Source: an uncultured Oscillospiraceae bacterium
GTDB taxonomy: Bacteria; Bacillota; Clostridia; Oscillospirales; Oscillospiraceae
Assembly: GCA_934667815.1 (NCBI GenBank)
Contig: CAKUMO010000044.1
Location: forward strand, 1-13,865
DNA: 13,865 bases
Reading direction: 5' to 3'
Position 1 is the stretch's first letter. Each line of letters begins with the position of its first letter. Both the position numbers and the translations under genes were made by a program. Shown here one piece after another: positions 6,233 to 12,970 of the stretch. The notes under the pieces are model-generated. The model had not been told where the DNA came from. It did no database searches and was given only the letters and a program-made list of their open reading frames with translations.

Positions 6233-7345
6233 ATGAAAAAAGTTCTTGCAATTCTGCTTGCTCTGGCGACCCTTCTGGTGTTTGCCGGCTGCGCCAAGCA
6301 GGCCGATGCCCCCGCCGCAGACGGGCAGACATCCGATGTGCTGATCGGCATTTCCATGCCGACACACTCTGACGAAAGCTGGCTGCGCCACTGTGAATTT
6401 ACCAAAGACTTCCTCAGAGAGCTCGGCTACACCAAGTTTGATGAGCAGTGGGCAGAAGACGTTCCCGCAACACAGGTCAATCAGATCGAAAACATGATCA
6501 CCAAGGGGGCAAAGGTCCTGATCGTTGCCTCCGTTGACGGCGGCGCTCTGACAGAGGTCTTGGCGAAGGCTGCAAAGCAGGGCGTCAAGGTCATCGCTTA
6601 TGACCGCCTGCTGATGAACACGCCGGACGTAGACTGCTATGTGACCTTTGACAACACCAAGGTCGGCGAAGCCGAAGCAAAGTACATCATCGAAAAGCTC
6701 GGTCTGGATACCGGCGCGGAAGGTCCGTTCAACCTCGAGATTTTCTGCGGCTCTCCTGACGACAACAACTCCTATTATTTCTATGACGGCGCGATCGCGC
6801 TGCTCCAGCCCTACATCGACGAGGGCAAGATCGTTGTCAAGTCCGGTCAGTTTGGCATTGAACAGTGCGGCATTCAGAACTGGGACGGCGCAGTCGCCCA
6901 GACTCGTATGGATAACCTCATCACCGCCTACTATTCCGACGGCAGCACGCTCGACGCAGTCCTCGTTCCCTATGACGGTCTGTCCATCGGCGTCATTTCC
7001 TCTCTGAAGAACGCCGGTTACGGCACGGCTGACCGCCCGCTTCCCATTGTCACCGGTCAGGACGCTGAAGTCGCCTCCGTCAAGTCCATCATTGCCGGTG
7101 AGCAGGCACAGACGGTCTGGAAGGACTTCCGCAAGCCCGCAGAGATCTGCGCGCAGATGGTCGATGCGCTGGTCAAGGGCACGGAGATCCCCGTTAACGA
7201 CACCACGACCTATGATAACGGCGTGAAGGTCGTTCCCGCTTACCTGTGCGAAGTCGATAACATCGACGCATCGAACTACATGAAGCTCTTCGAGAGCGGT
7301 TTCTACGATAAGGCAGACGACACCTGGGCAGGAATTGTCGAGTAA
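6233..7345 (+). CDS. chvE: Multiple-monosaccharide ABC transporter substrate-binding lipoprotein (ChvE type)
   Basis: This 370-residue extracellular lipoprotein captures free monosaccharides for the MmsA-MmsB transporter. It has a lysine-started hydrophobic signal peptide ending in a lipobox with Cys20 (LVFAGC). The mature part follows the ChvE pattern closely: IGISMPTHSDESW (38-50), QVNQIENMITKGAKVLIVAS (81-100), VIAYDRLLMNTPDVDCYVTFDN (120-141), GSPDDNNSYYFYDGA (173-187), WDGAVAQTRMDNLI (217-230), PYDGLSIGVISSLK (246-259) and TGQDAEVASVKSI (274-286). ChvE homologues bind several aldoses such as arabinose, xylose, galactose, glucose and fucose, so the substrate stays open. GGAGG lies at 6220-6224, 8 bases before ATG. 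A strong hairpin follows the gene and probably favours high expression of the binding protein over the downstream ATPase, as is usual for such operons. Confidence 0.93.
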   Translation: MKKVLAILLALATLLVFAGCAKQADAPAADGQTSDVLIGISMPTHSDESWLRHCEFTKDFLRELGYTKFDEQWAEDVPATQVNQIENMITKGAKVLIVASVDGGALTEVLAKAAKQGVKVIAYDRLLMNTPDVDCYVTFDNTKVGEAEAKYIIEKLGLDTGAEGPFNLEIFCGSPDDNNSYYFYDGAIALLQPYIDEGKIVVKSGQFGIEQCGIQNWDGAVAQTRMDNLITAYYSDGSTLDAVLVPYDGLSIGVISSLKNAGYGTADRPLPIVTGQDAEVASVKSIIAGEQAQTVWKDFRKPAEICAQMVDALVKGTEIPVNDTTTYDNGVKVVPAYLCEVDNIDASNYMKLFESGFYDKADDTWAGIVE

Positions 7346-7362
7346 AGATTGCATACAGGCAG

Positions 7363-7390
7363 CCCGTGTACCGCACTAGCGGTACACGGG
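7363..7390 (+). terminator. Intercistronic hairpin between chvE and mmsA
   Basis: A perfect 12-bp stem (7363-7374 with 7379-7390) closes on a 4-base loop. No U-tract follows, so it is not a standard intrinsic terminator. Placed between a binding-protein gene and its ATPase, it most likely stabilises the upstream message and lets only part of transcription continue, giving excess binding protein. The stem is also nearly symmetric as DNA, so a protein site cannot be excluded. Confidence 0.75.
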
Positions 7391-7443
7391 TCACTTGAAC
7401 CGATATGAGGGAAAGACCGATACACGAAGAAAAGGGTGATAGA

Positions 7444-8988
7444 TTGAGCAAGACAATTCTTGAAATGCAGCATATCACAAAGACGTTTCCAGGCGTCAAG
7501 GCGCTGGACGATGTGAATCTTGTTGTAGAAGAAACCGAAATTCATGCCCTGTGCGGAGAAAACGGCGCAGGAAAATCAACGCTGATGAATATTCTCAGCG
7601 GCGTTTATCCCTATGGCAGCTATACCGGCGAGATCATCTTCGACGGCGAGGTCTGCCGTTTCAAGGGGATCAAAGAAAGTGAAGCAAAAGGCATTGCGAT
7701 CATTCATCAGGAACTGGCACTGATCCCGTACCTGTCAGTCGCAGAAAACGTATTTTTAAGCAATGAAATCGAACATAACGGTGTGATCAACTGGGGCGAG
7801 ACCTATAAACGCGCAGGCGAACTGTTGAAAAAGGTCGGCTATACGGGCTCCATTTACACACTTGTAAAAGATATTAGCCCCGGTCAGCAGCAGCTGGTGG
7901 AAATTGCGAAGGCACTGAGCAAAAACGTCCGGCTTCTGATCCTGGATGAGCCGACATCCTCCCTGAACGAGACGGACGCGCAACGGCTTTTGGACCTACT
8001 GGTCAAGCTGAAAGCCGAGGGCATGACGAGCATTATTATTTCTCATAAGCTCAATGAGCTGGAGCAGATCTCCGATAAGATCACAATTCTCCGTGACGGG
8101 CGCACGATCGAAACGCTGGACCGGCGGACGGACGAGCTTTCCGAAGAGCGAATCATCCGCGGCATGGTCGGACGCGAAATTCTGGACGTCTATCCCACCC
8201 GGAATGTTACGCTCGGTCCGACGATGTTTGAGATCCGCAACTGGAGCGTGTGCAACGGCGACGCCGAGAAAAAGGTGCTCGACAACATCAGCCTGCATGT
8301 GCGCAAGGGTGAAGTCATCGGACTTGCCGGTCTTATGGGCGCGGGACGGACGGAGCTGGCGCTCAGTCTTTACGCCGGAAGCTATGGCACTTCTTTTTCA
8401 GGCGAAATTCTGAAAGAGGATAAGCCCGTCCGCTATAAGCGCGTCAGCGAGGCGATCGATGACGGTCTGGCGTATGCGACCGAAGACCGAAAGGCTGCCG
8501 GTCTGGTGCTCGGCGAATCCGTCTGTGACAATATCGTCCTCTCCAGCCTCAAAAAGCTCTCCAACCGCGGCGTGCGGAATCGGTCGCTGGAGATTCGGGA
8601 GGCACAGGCAAAGGCAAAGGAACTGAACGTCAAATGTCCGACGATCTATCAGAAAACCGTGAATCTTTCGGGCGGCAACCAGCAAAAGGTCGTTCTGGCG
8701 CGCTGGATTTTGACCGCGCCGGATGTTCTGATCCTGGATGAGCCGACCCGTGGTATCGACGTCGGTGCAAAGCGCGAAATATACAGCATCATCAATGAAC
8801 TGGCTGCACAGGGCAAAGCTGTGATCTTTATCTCCTCCGAAATGGCTGAGCTTCTGGGCATGTGCGACCGCATTTATGTCATGAACGAGGGCAAAATCGT
8901 AGGCGAACTGGATCGGCCGCAGTTCTCGCAGGAGGCTGTCATGTCCTGTATTATGAAAAGCAGCAGCAAGGAAGGAGCTACAAAATGA
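7444..8988 (+). CDS. mmsA: Monosaccharide ABC transporter ATP-binding protein (two ABC domains)
   Basis: The 514-residue cytosolic ATPase powers sugar import with MmsB and ChvE. Domain 1 has Walker A GENGAGKS (38-45), signature ISPGQQQ (144-150), Walker B LLILDE (164-169) and an H-loop (SH, 200-201). Domain 2 has a degenerate Walker A GLMGAGRT (296-303, Arg302 for the usual Lys), signature LSGGNQQ (408-414) and Walker B VLILDE (428-433). This asymmetric pair is normal for the RbsA/MglA/XylG class. I chose TTG 7444 because AGGGTGA precedes it by 4 bases and the family begins with (M)SKTILEMQHITKTFPG. An in-frame ATG at 7405 lacks a ribosome binding site and adds 13 unrelated residues. The stop overlaps the permease start (ATGA, 8985-8988). 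The TTG start and the upstream hairpin should both keep its level below that of chvE. Confidence 0.92.
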   Translation: MSKTILEMQHITKTFPGVKALDDVNLVVEETEIHALCGENGAGKSTLMNILSGVYPYGSYTGEIIFDGEVCRFKGIKESEAKGIAIIHQELALIPYLSVAENVFLSNEIEHNGVINWGETYKRAGELLKKVGYTGSIYTLVKDISPGQQQLVEIAKALSKNVRLLILDEPTSSLNETDAQRLLDLLVKLKAEGMTSIIISHKLNELEQISDKITILRDGRTIETLDRRTDELSEERIIRGMVGREILDVYPTRNVTLGPTMFEIRNWSVCNGDAEKKVLDNISLHVRKGEVIGLAGLMGAGRTELALSLYAGSYGTSFSGEILKEDKPVRYKRVSEAIDDGLAYATEDRKAAGLVLGESVCDNIVLSSLKKLSNRGVRNRSLEIREAQAKAKELNVKCPTIYQKTVNLSGGNQQKVVLARWILTAPDVLILDEPTRGIDVGAKREIYSIINELAAQGKAVIFISSEMAELLGMCDRIYVMNEGKIVGELDRPQFSQEAVMSCIMKSSSKEGATK

Positions 8989-10151
8989 AAACGAAAAGCG
9001 GCGCGTTAAAAAGCGCCTTGAAAAAGAACACCATGCTCATCGCCTTTGTGATCATTGTGCTGATGTTCGAGATCCTGACGCAGGGCGTTCTGCTCGTTCC
9101 GCAGAATGTCACGAACCTCATTCAGCAGAACAGCTATGTTCTGATCCTGGCGATCGGTATGCTGCTTTGCATCATCACCGGCGGCAACATTGACCTCGGC
9201 GTCGGCTCTTATGTCGCGTTCGTAGGCGCGGTCACGGCAAAGATGTGCATCATCGGCAGTATTAGCCCGTGGTTTGCCATGCTGGTCGGTCTGCTGGTTG
9301 GTATTGCGATCGGCGCAGTGAATGGCTTCTTCATTGCCTATAAAGAAGTTCCCGCGTTTATCGCTACGCTTGCCTCCATGCTGATCTTCCGCGGCTTGAC
9401 ACTCGTTCTGCTCGCAGGACGGACGCTTGCACCGTACCCGGAGACCTATCAGGCGATCTCGACCGGCTTCCTGCCGGACTTCCTGCCGCTGGGCGGTATG
9501 AAGTTCTCCGCCGTCATCATCGGCGCGCTTATCTGCCCGTTCCTTGTCTGGTCGCAGCTTCGCTCACGGCGGCAGATGATCCGCTTTGGCGCGGAAGTTC
9601 CCAGCGCAGCCTCCTTTACGGTCAAGCTCGTGCTCAGCTGCGTGGCGATCGTATTCTTTTGCTTCTGGCTCGGCCGCTATGAGGGCATCCCGTCTGTCCT
9701 GGTCCTGCTGGCCATTTTGTTCCTGATCTATTACTTCTTCACGACCAAAACCGTAATGGGCCGCCAGCTTTACGCACTGGGCGGCAACGAAAAAGCGGCA
9801 AAGCTCTCCGGCATTGATACAAAGCGTATCAAGTTCCTCGCCTTTACCAACATGGGGCTTCTGGCGGCTGTGGCTGGCATCGTTTTCTCCGGACGTCTGA
9901 ACGCGGCAACGCCGAAGGCGGGCACCGGCTTTGAAATGGACGCCATCGCCTCGTGCTACATCGGCGGTGCTTCGGCCACCGGCGGCGTTGGCACGGTGGG
10001 CGGCGCGATCATCGGCGCACTGATCATGGGCGTTCTGAATAACGGTATGTCCATCCTCGGCATCAATGTTGACTGGCAGCAGGCGATCAAGGGCGTTGTC
10101 CTTCTCATCGCAGTCCTGTTCGACATTTCCTCCAAGAACAAGCAGAAATAA
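8985..10151 (+). CDS. mmsB: Monosaccharide ABC transporter permease
   Basis: This 388-residue membrane protein should form the sugar channel as a homodimer with MmsA. It has a basic cytosolic N-terminus, then many hydrophobic segments (about 8-10 helices, for example 17-32, 51-65, 95-113 and 125-145). BPD_transp_2 family motifs are visible: GGNIDLGVGS (66-75), GAVNGFFIAYKEVPAFIATL (110-129) and, near the C-terminus, IGGASATGGVGTVGGAIIGA. ATG 8985 overlaps the ATPase stop and has AAGGAG upstream. A longer in-frame reading from 8862 lies within mmsA and is not membrane-like, so it was rejected. It is the last gene of the transporter unit proper; a hairpin follows before the mutarotase-like gene. 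Confidence 0.93.
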   Translation: MKTKSGALKSALKKNTMLIAFVIIVLMFEILTQGVLLVPQNVTNLIQQNSYVLILAIGMLLCIITGGNIDLGVGSYVAFVGAVTAKMCIIGSISPWFAMLVGLLVGIAIGAVNGFFIAYKEVPAFIATLASMLIFRGLTLVLLAGRTLAPYPETYQAISTGFLPDFLPLGGMKFSAVIIGALICPFLVWSQLRSRRQMIRFGAEVPSAASFTVKLVLSCVAIVFFCFWLGRYEGIPSVLVLLAILFLIYYFFTTKTVMGRQLYALGGNEKAAKLSGIDTKRIKFLAFTNMGLLAAVAGIVFSGRLNAATPKAGTGFEMDAIASCYIGGASATGGVGTVGGAIIGALIMGVLNNGMSILGINVDWQQAIKGVVLLIAVLFDISSKNKQK

Positions 10152-10156
10152 GCCTA

Positions 10157-10184
10157 ACAGGGACGCCTGGCAGGGCGTCCCTGT
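10157..10184 (+). terminator. Hairpin after mmsB
   Basis: An 11-bp perfect stem (ACAGGGACGCC, 10157-10167, with 10174-10184) and a 6-base loop start 5 bases after the mmsB stop. The following bases (CCATTCTATCC) are not a U-tract, so termination is probably partial and the next gene can be reached by read-through. Confidence 0.6.
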
Positions 10185-10213
10185 CCATTCTATCCAAAAC
10201 GCAGGAGAACCGT

Positions 10214-11143
10214 ATGGAATTTGAATACCTGAATGACTATAAAGGTCTTGGACGCGCCGTATTTCTGCGCGGCTATGGAAAAGAGCTGATCGTAACGCTG
10301 GACGTCGGCCCGCGGATCTTGCACTTCAGCGCGGAAGGATACCAGAATGTATTCGCAGAGGATGTGCAGGAGGCGGATGTTTTGCCGGACGGCTCTGTCT
10401 GCCATGTGTACGGCGGCTTCCGCATCTGCCATTGCCCGGAGACGTTCCCCAGAAGCTATATCTCGGACAGCCGCCCCGTGGAGTCCTATTCGGTGCTCGG
10501 TGACAGCCTCATTGTGGACGCGCAGCCGGAGGCATGGACACAAATGCAGAAACGGCTGCGTGTGACCCTGCGTCCAGAGGATGTGGAGGTGCAGATCGGC
10601 ATTAAAAACACCGGCGCATGGGCAGTTCAGTGTGCCGCGTGGGGCATCAGTGCCTGCGCACCCGGCAGTACGGTCGTGTTTGCGGGAAGCAGTGAGGATA
10701 CGGGCTACCTTCCGAACCGCAGCCTCATTATTTGGCCGTACACGAAGATGCAGGACGCGCGGATGCAGTTTTTCGACGCGTATCATGTTGTACATTGCGA
10801 TCCTGCGCGTGCCGAACCGCTAAAGCTTGGCTGCCGGAATACGCAGGGCTGGGCAGTGGCATTTGTCCATCAGCAATGCTATATCAAGCGCTTTGCATGG
10901 GAGGCAGCACGCGAATACCCGGACTTCGGCTGTAATTTTGAGACCTATGATGCAGACTGGGGCGTCGAGGTGGAGTCACTTTCCCCGCTGCAAATGATCG
11001 AGCCGAATCAGACGCTCTGGCATACCGAGTGTTGGGAAATACACCCCGGCATCTCGCTTCCCACAGCTATGCCGCAAGAAGCGGAGCTCCACCAGATCCT
11101 GCAACACTTGGGATTGGTTGAGACAGACCAATTCTGTAAGTAG
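10214..11143 (+). CDS. DUF4380-like / aldose-epimerase-fold protein
   Basis: The 309-residue cytosolic protein (no signal peptide) looks like a galactose-mutarotase-type beta-sandwich of the DUF4380 kind. Recognisable stretches are VTLDVGPRILHFS (27-39), YGGFRICHCPETFPRSYISD (66-85), KNTGAWAVQCAAWGISACAPG (131-151) and YPDFGCNFETYDADWGVEVE (235-254), then SLSPLQMIEPNQTLWHTECW (255-274). The 'NFETY ... E.LSPL..i.P.....H.E.W' ending is characteristic. It differs from the DUF4432 protein at 719-1729, so the locus has two unrelated-looking mutarotase-fold proteins. It probably interconverts anomers of the imported sugar or binds it, but no reaction is established to my knowledge. ATG 10214 has CAGGAG 6 bases upstream. 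It is the last gene of the sugar locus and is followed by a strong terminator. Confidence 0.8.
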   Translation: MEFEYLNDYKGLGRAVFLRGYGKELIVTLDVGPRILHFSAEGYQNVFAEDVQEADVLPDGSVCHVYGGFRICHCPETFPRSYISDSRPVESYSVLGDSLIVDAQPEAWTQMQKRLRVTLRPEDVEVQIGIKNTGAWAVQCAAWGISACAPGSTVVFAGSSEDTGYLPNRSLIIWPYTKMQDARMQFFDAYHVVHCDPARAEPLKLGCRNTQGWAVAFVHQQCYIKRFAWEAAREYPDFGCNFETYDADWGVEVESLSPLQMIEPNQTLWHTECWEIHPGISLPTAMPQEAELHQILQHLGLVETDQFCK

Positions 11144-11256
11144 TAGAACGATTATAAGCGATGCTGAGACTTTTAATTGTTTGTCTGTGTTAGATCTCAG
11201 CTAGAGTTGGCCCTTCAAGCCGCGCCGTGGTGTCGCGGCGCTGGTGACAGCAAAAC

Positions 11257-11289
11257 CGCGGACGCTCCCCTTGGCGGGGAGCGTCCGCG
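11257..11289. terminator. Strong terminator between convergent genes
   Basis: A perfect 14-bp GC-rich stem (CGCGGACGCTCCCC, 11257-11270, with 11276-11289) has a 5-base loop. On the plus strand TTGCTATTTGCC follows; on the minus strand a TTTTG run follows. Both neighbours converge on it, so it probably works in both directions. A weaker bulged hairpin lies just before it at 11218-11242. The interval 11144-11309 holds no gene. Confidence 0.85.
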
Positions 11290-11309
11290 TTGCTATTTGC
11301 CATCCATAT

Positions 11310-12215
11310 TTATAATGTATGAAGAAGATCGTTGTTCCAGTCCTTCAGCTCTGGCACAAGCCGCTCTGTCACAACGCCGCGTTCGCGTAATTGTTCTGCC
11401 ATCCGCTCACTTGCGGCGTGACCAGCTTTATCATTGTCCAAACACAGATAGACGATCTGCGTATCCGGTTTCAGCATTTGCATCACCGGAATTGGGGACG
11501 TGCCGCAGCAAGCGACATAGCTGTGCTCCTGCCACTGATGTGGATTCATAGAGATATACGACAGCATATCAATGGGCGCTTCAAACACATAAAGGCTTCC
11601 ATCCGTGCCGGTATGATGAAAGCTGTAACGCGGGTCGCTGGACTCGACGTTCAGGCGAAATGCTTTGCCGAAGCTGTTCGTGCTGCGCAGATGTGCGTGG
11701 CGTGGGCAGTTTCCTTCGTCCGTGCCAATGAACACGGCATTATGATGCGCTGCGTCCTCATAGAGCAGTTTTCTGCGGGCAAAGTACAAAACAACATCCG
11801 CGTCCAGCCCGCGCGTTTTGAGAAGATACGCAAATACGCGGTGCATATTTGCGTTCGGAACAGGCGGTGCGAAGGGCTTTTGCTCAGTCGGCTCCTGTTT
11901 TTTTGCCTGCGGATAAAACGGCTCCATGCTCTCGCCCAACAGCATGGACATGGCTTCGACGTAGCTCTTGCCGTAATATTTTTGTATAAAGCTGACAGCG
12001 CGGCCGCCCTCATTCGAGGCATGGTCGAACCACTCGCAGCCGCGCACCGTAATGCTGTGGTCGCTGGCAAGCCGCTTTTTCCGCCCGGATTTGATGAACT
12101 TTTCCCCTTGCCGGAGAAGAAATTCTTCGAGATCAACGGTTGCGGCACGTTCTTTTTGTTCTGGGGTAAATTCAATAAATTTGCTGATTTTTCTCACCAC
12201 TTTCTGCGGTTGCAA
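11310..12215 (-). CDS. DUF3991 / TOPRIM primase-like protein of a mobile element
   Basis: The product (about 301 residues) resembles the DUF3991-TOPRIM proteins found next to MobL/MobP relaxases on integrative and mobilisable elements. The N-terminal half (FTPEQKERAATVDLEEFLLR, then WFDHASNEGGRAVSFIQKYYG at 62-82) matches a primase CHC2-like domain whose zinc-binding cysteines are absent. The C-terminal half is a TOPRIM domain: YVFEAPIDMLSY (E212), YLCLDNDKAG (D260, D262) and DWNND near the end. It likely acts in replication or transfer of the element, perhaps priming after nicking; this is inference. The start is doubtful. The longest reading uses TTG (12213-12215), with an in-frame TAA 6 bases before it and no clear ribosome binding site. 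Two GTG codons (12195-12200) are alternatives. Its 5' end touches the toxin-antitoxin promoter. Confidence 0.85.
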   Translation of the reverse strand: MQPQKVVRKISKFIEFTPEQKERAATVDLEEFLLRQGEKFIKSGRKKRLASDHSITVRGCEWFDHASNEGGRAVSFIQKYYGKSYVEAMSMLLGESMEPFYPQAKKQEPTEQKPFAPPVPNANMHRVFAYLLKTRGLDADVVLYFARRKLLYEDAAHHNAVFIGTDEGNCPRHAHLRSTNSFGKAFRLNVESSDPRYSFHHTGTDGSLYVFEAPIDMLSYISMNPHQWQEHSYVACCGTSPIPVMQMLKPDTQIVYLCLDNDKAGHAASERMAEQLRERGVVTERLVPELKDWNNDLLHTL

Positions 12216-12238
12216 AGATTTTTATTTTAGGGTATACT
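12210..12238 (+). promoter_or_regulatory. Promoter of the mntA-hepT operon
   Basis: -35 TTGCAA (12210-12215), a 17-bp spacer and -10 TATACT (12233-12238) match sigma-A consensus well. Start is near 12245, a few bases ahead of the ribosome binding site GGAAGGGGG. The -35 physically overlaps the first codon of the leftward TOPRIM gene, so the toxin-antitoxin unit and the primase-like gene share this short divergent interval. Confidence 0.8.
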
Positions 12239-12262
12239 GGTTACAGGAAGGGGGCGCACGGA

Positions 12263-12580
12263 ATGCAGACGCAAGTATATTCGATCGATGAGATCCGCGA
12301 GATCGTCGCGCCGATTGCAAAGCAGCACGGCGTGGACAAGGTGTTTCTGTTCGGCTCCTACGCGCGGGGCGACGCAACACCTGCTAGTGACGTAGACCTC
12401 TGCGTGGATGCACCCAAGCTGCGTGGTCTGTTTGCGCTCGGCGGTCTGTATGCCGACCTGGAAGACGCGCTCAAAAAGAGCATTGACGTTGTGACGACCG
12501 GCTCTCTCAAGTACAACAAGGACAAAGCCTTCCTCGAAAATCTGCGAAAGGATCGGGTGCTGCTGTATGAGCTTTCCTAA
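12263..12580 (+). CDS. mntA: MntA-type minimal nucleotidyltransferase antitoxin
   Basis: The 105-residue protein is a minimal nucleotidyltransferase. It has the exact GSX10DXD signature: G31-S32 (in LFGSYARGD) followed by D43 and D45 (SDVDL), with a third acidic residue D75 in KKSIDVVT. In characterised type VII toxin-antitoxin pairs, MntA silences HepT by adding AMP units to a tyrosine of the toxin using ATP. All catalytic residues are present, so it should be active. ATG 12263 has GGAAGGGGG 8 bases upstream. It overlaps the following hepT by 14 bases, which couples their translation. It lies opposite in strand to the surrounding element genes and has its own promoter and terminator. Confidence 0.92.
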   Translation: MQTQVYSIDEIREIVAPIAKQHGVDKVFLFGSYARGDATPASDVDLCVDAPKLRGLFALGGLYADLEDALKKSIDVVTTGSLKYNKDKAFLENLRKDRVLLYELS

Positions 12581-12923
12581 CCGCGATGCGCAGATTCTGG
12601 CGCATATTCTGGAATACTGCAATCGGATTGAAAAAACGCTTTCCCGCTTCGGTCGTGAGTTCGATGTCTTTCTGGACGATCAGGATTACATGGACTCTGT
12701 CAGCATGAACCTGCTTCAGATCGGTGAGCTTGCTGGAAAGTTTTCCGATGCGTATGTGCAAGAAACCAAGCCGCAGATGGATTGGCGCGCAATCAAAAAT
12801 ATGCGCAATATGTTCGCGCACGATTATGGCTCGATGGACAAAGATCGCATCTGGCAGACAGCGACAGAAGACGTTCCGGCGCTCAAAGCGTACTGTGAAC
12901 GCGCATTGATCGAAGACTTTTAA
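12567..12923 (+). CDS. hepT: HepT-type HEPN (DUF86) ribonuclease toxin
   Basis: The 118-residue, mostly helical protein is a HEPN/DUF86 toxin. The RX4HXY motif reads RNMFAHDY with R80, H85 and Y87. Arg and His form the RNase site in a homodimer, and the Tyr is the residue modified by MntA in characterised pairs. The preceding helix SMNLLQIGELAGKFSDAY (46-63) matches the usual 'n.l..iGEaa.kls' pattern of DUF86. Start ATG 12567 lies inside mntA; no strong ribosome site is visible, consistent with coupling through the 14-base overlap. It is followed 13 bases later by a good terminator. Full length and an intact motif suggest a working toxin. Confidence 0.92.
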   Translation: MSFPNRDAQILAHILEYCNRIEKTLSRFGREFDVFLDDQDYMDSVSMNLLQIGELAGKFSDAYVQETKPQMDWRAIKNMRNMFAHDYGSMDKDRIWQTATEDVPALKAYCERALIEDF

Positions 12924-12936
12924 GCGAATATTTAGG

Positions 12937-12970
12937 CAGGCGGCGCTGTATGACCAGCGCCGCCTGTTTT
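12937..12970 (+). terminator. Rho-independent terminator of mntA-hepT
   Basis: An 11-bp GC-rich stem (CAGGCGGCGCT, 12937-12947, with 12956-12966) with an 8-base loop is followed directly by TTTT (12967-12970). The relaxase stop codon on the other strand (12969-12971) overlaps the T-run, so the two convergent units are packed end to end. Confidence 0.9.

Noticed and set aside
6206..7354. Long open frame on the minus strand opposite chvE
   Set aside because: It mirrors the chvE gene, which has a clear family match, lipobox and ribosome binding site; the antisense product has low-complexity Val/Leu/Asp-rich sequence and no recognisable domain.
8862..8984. 41-residue N-terminal extension of the permease inside mmsA
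   Set aside because: It is the out-of-frame reading of the mmsA 3' end; ATG 8985 has AAGGAG and the usual ATGA overlap.
11391..12230. Long open frame on the plus strand opposite the TOPRIM gene
   Set aside because: The opposite strand carries recognisable DUF3991 and TOPRIM motifs; the antisense product is unstructured Arg/His/Ala-rich sequence with no ribosome binding site.
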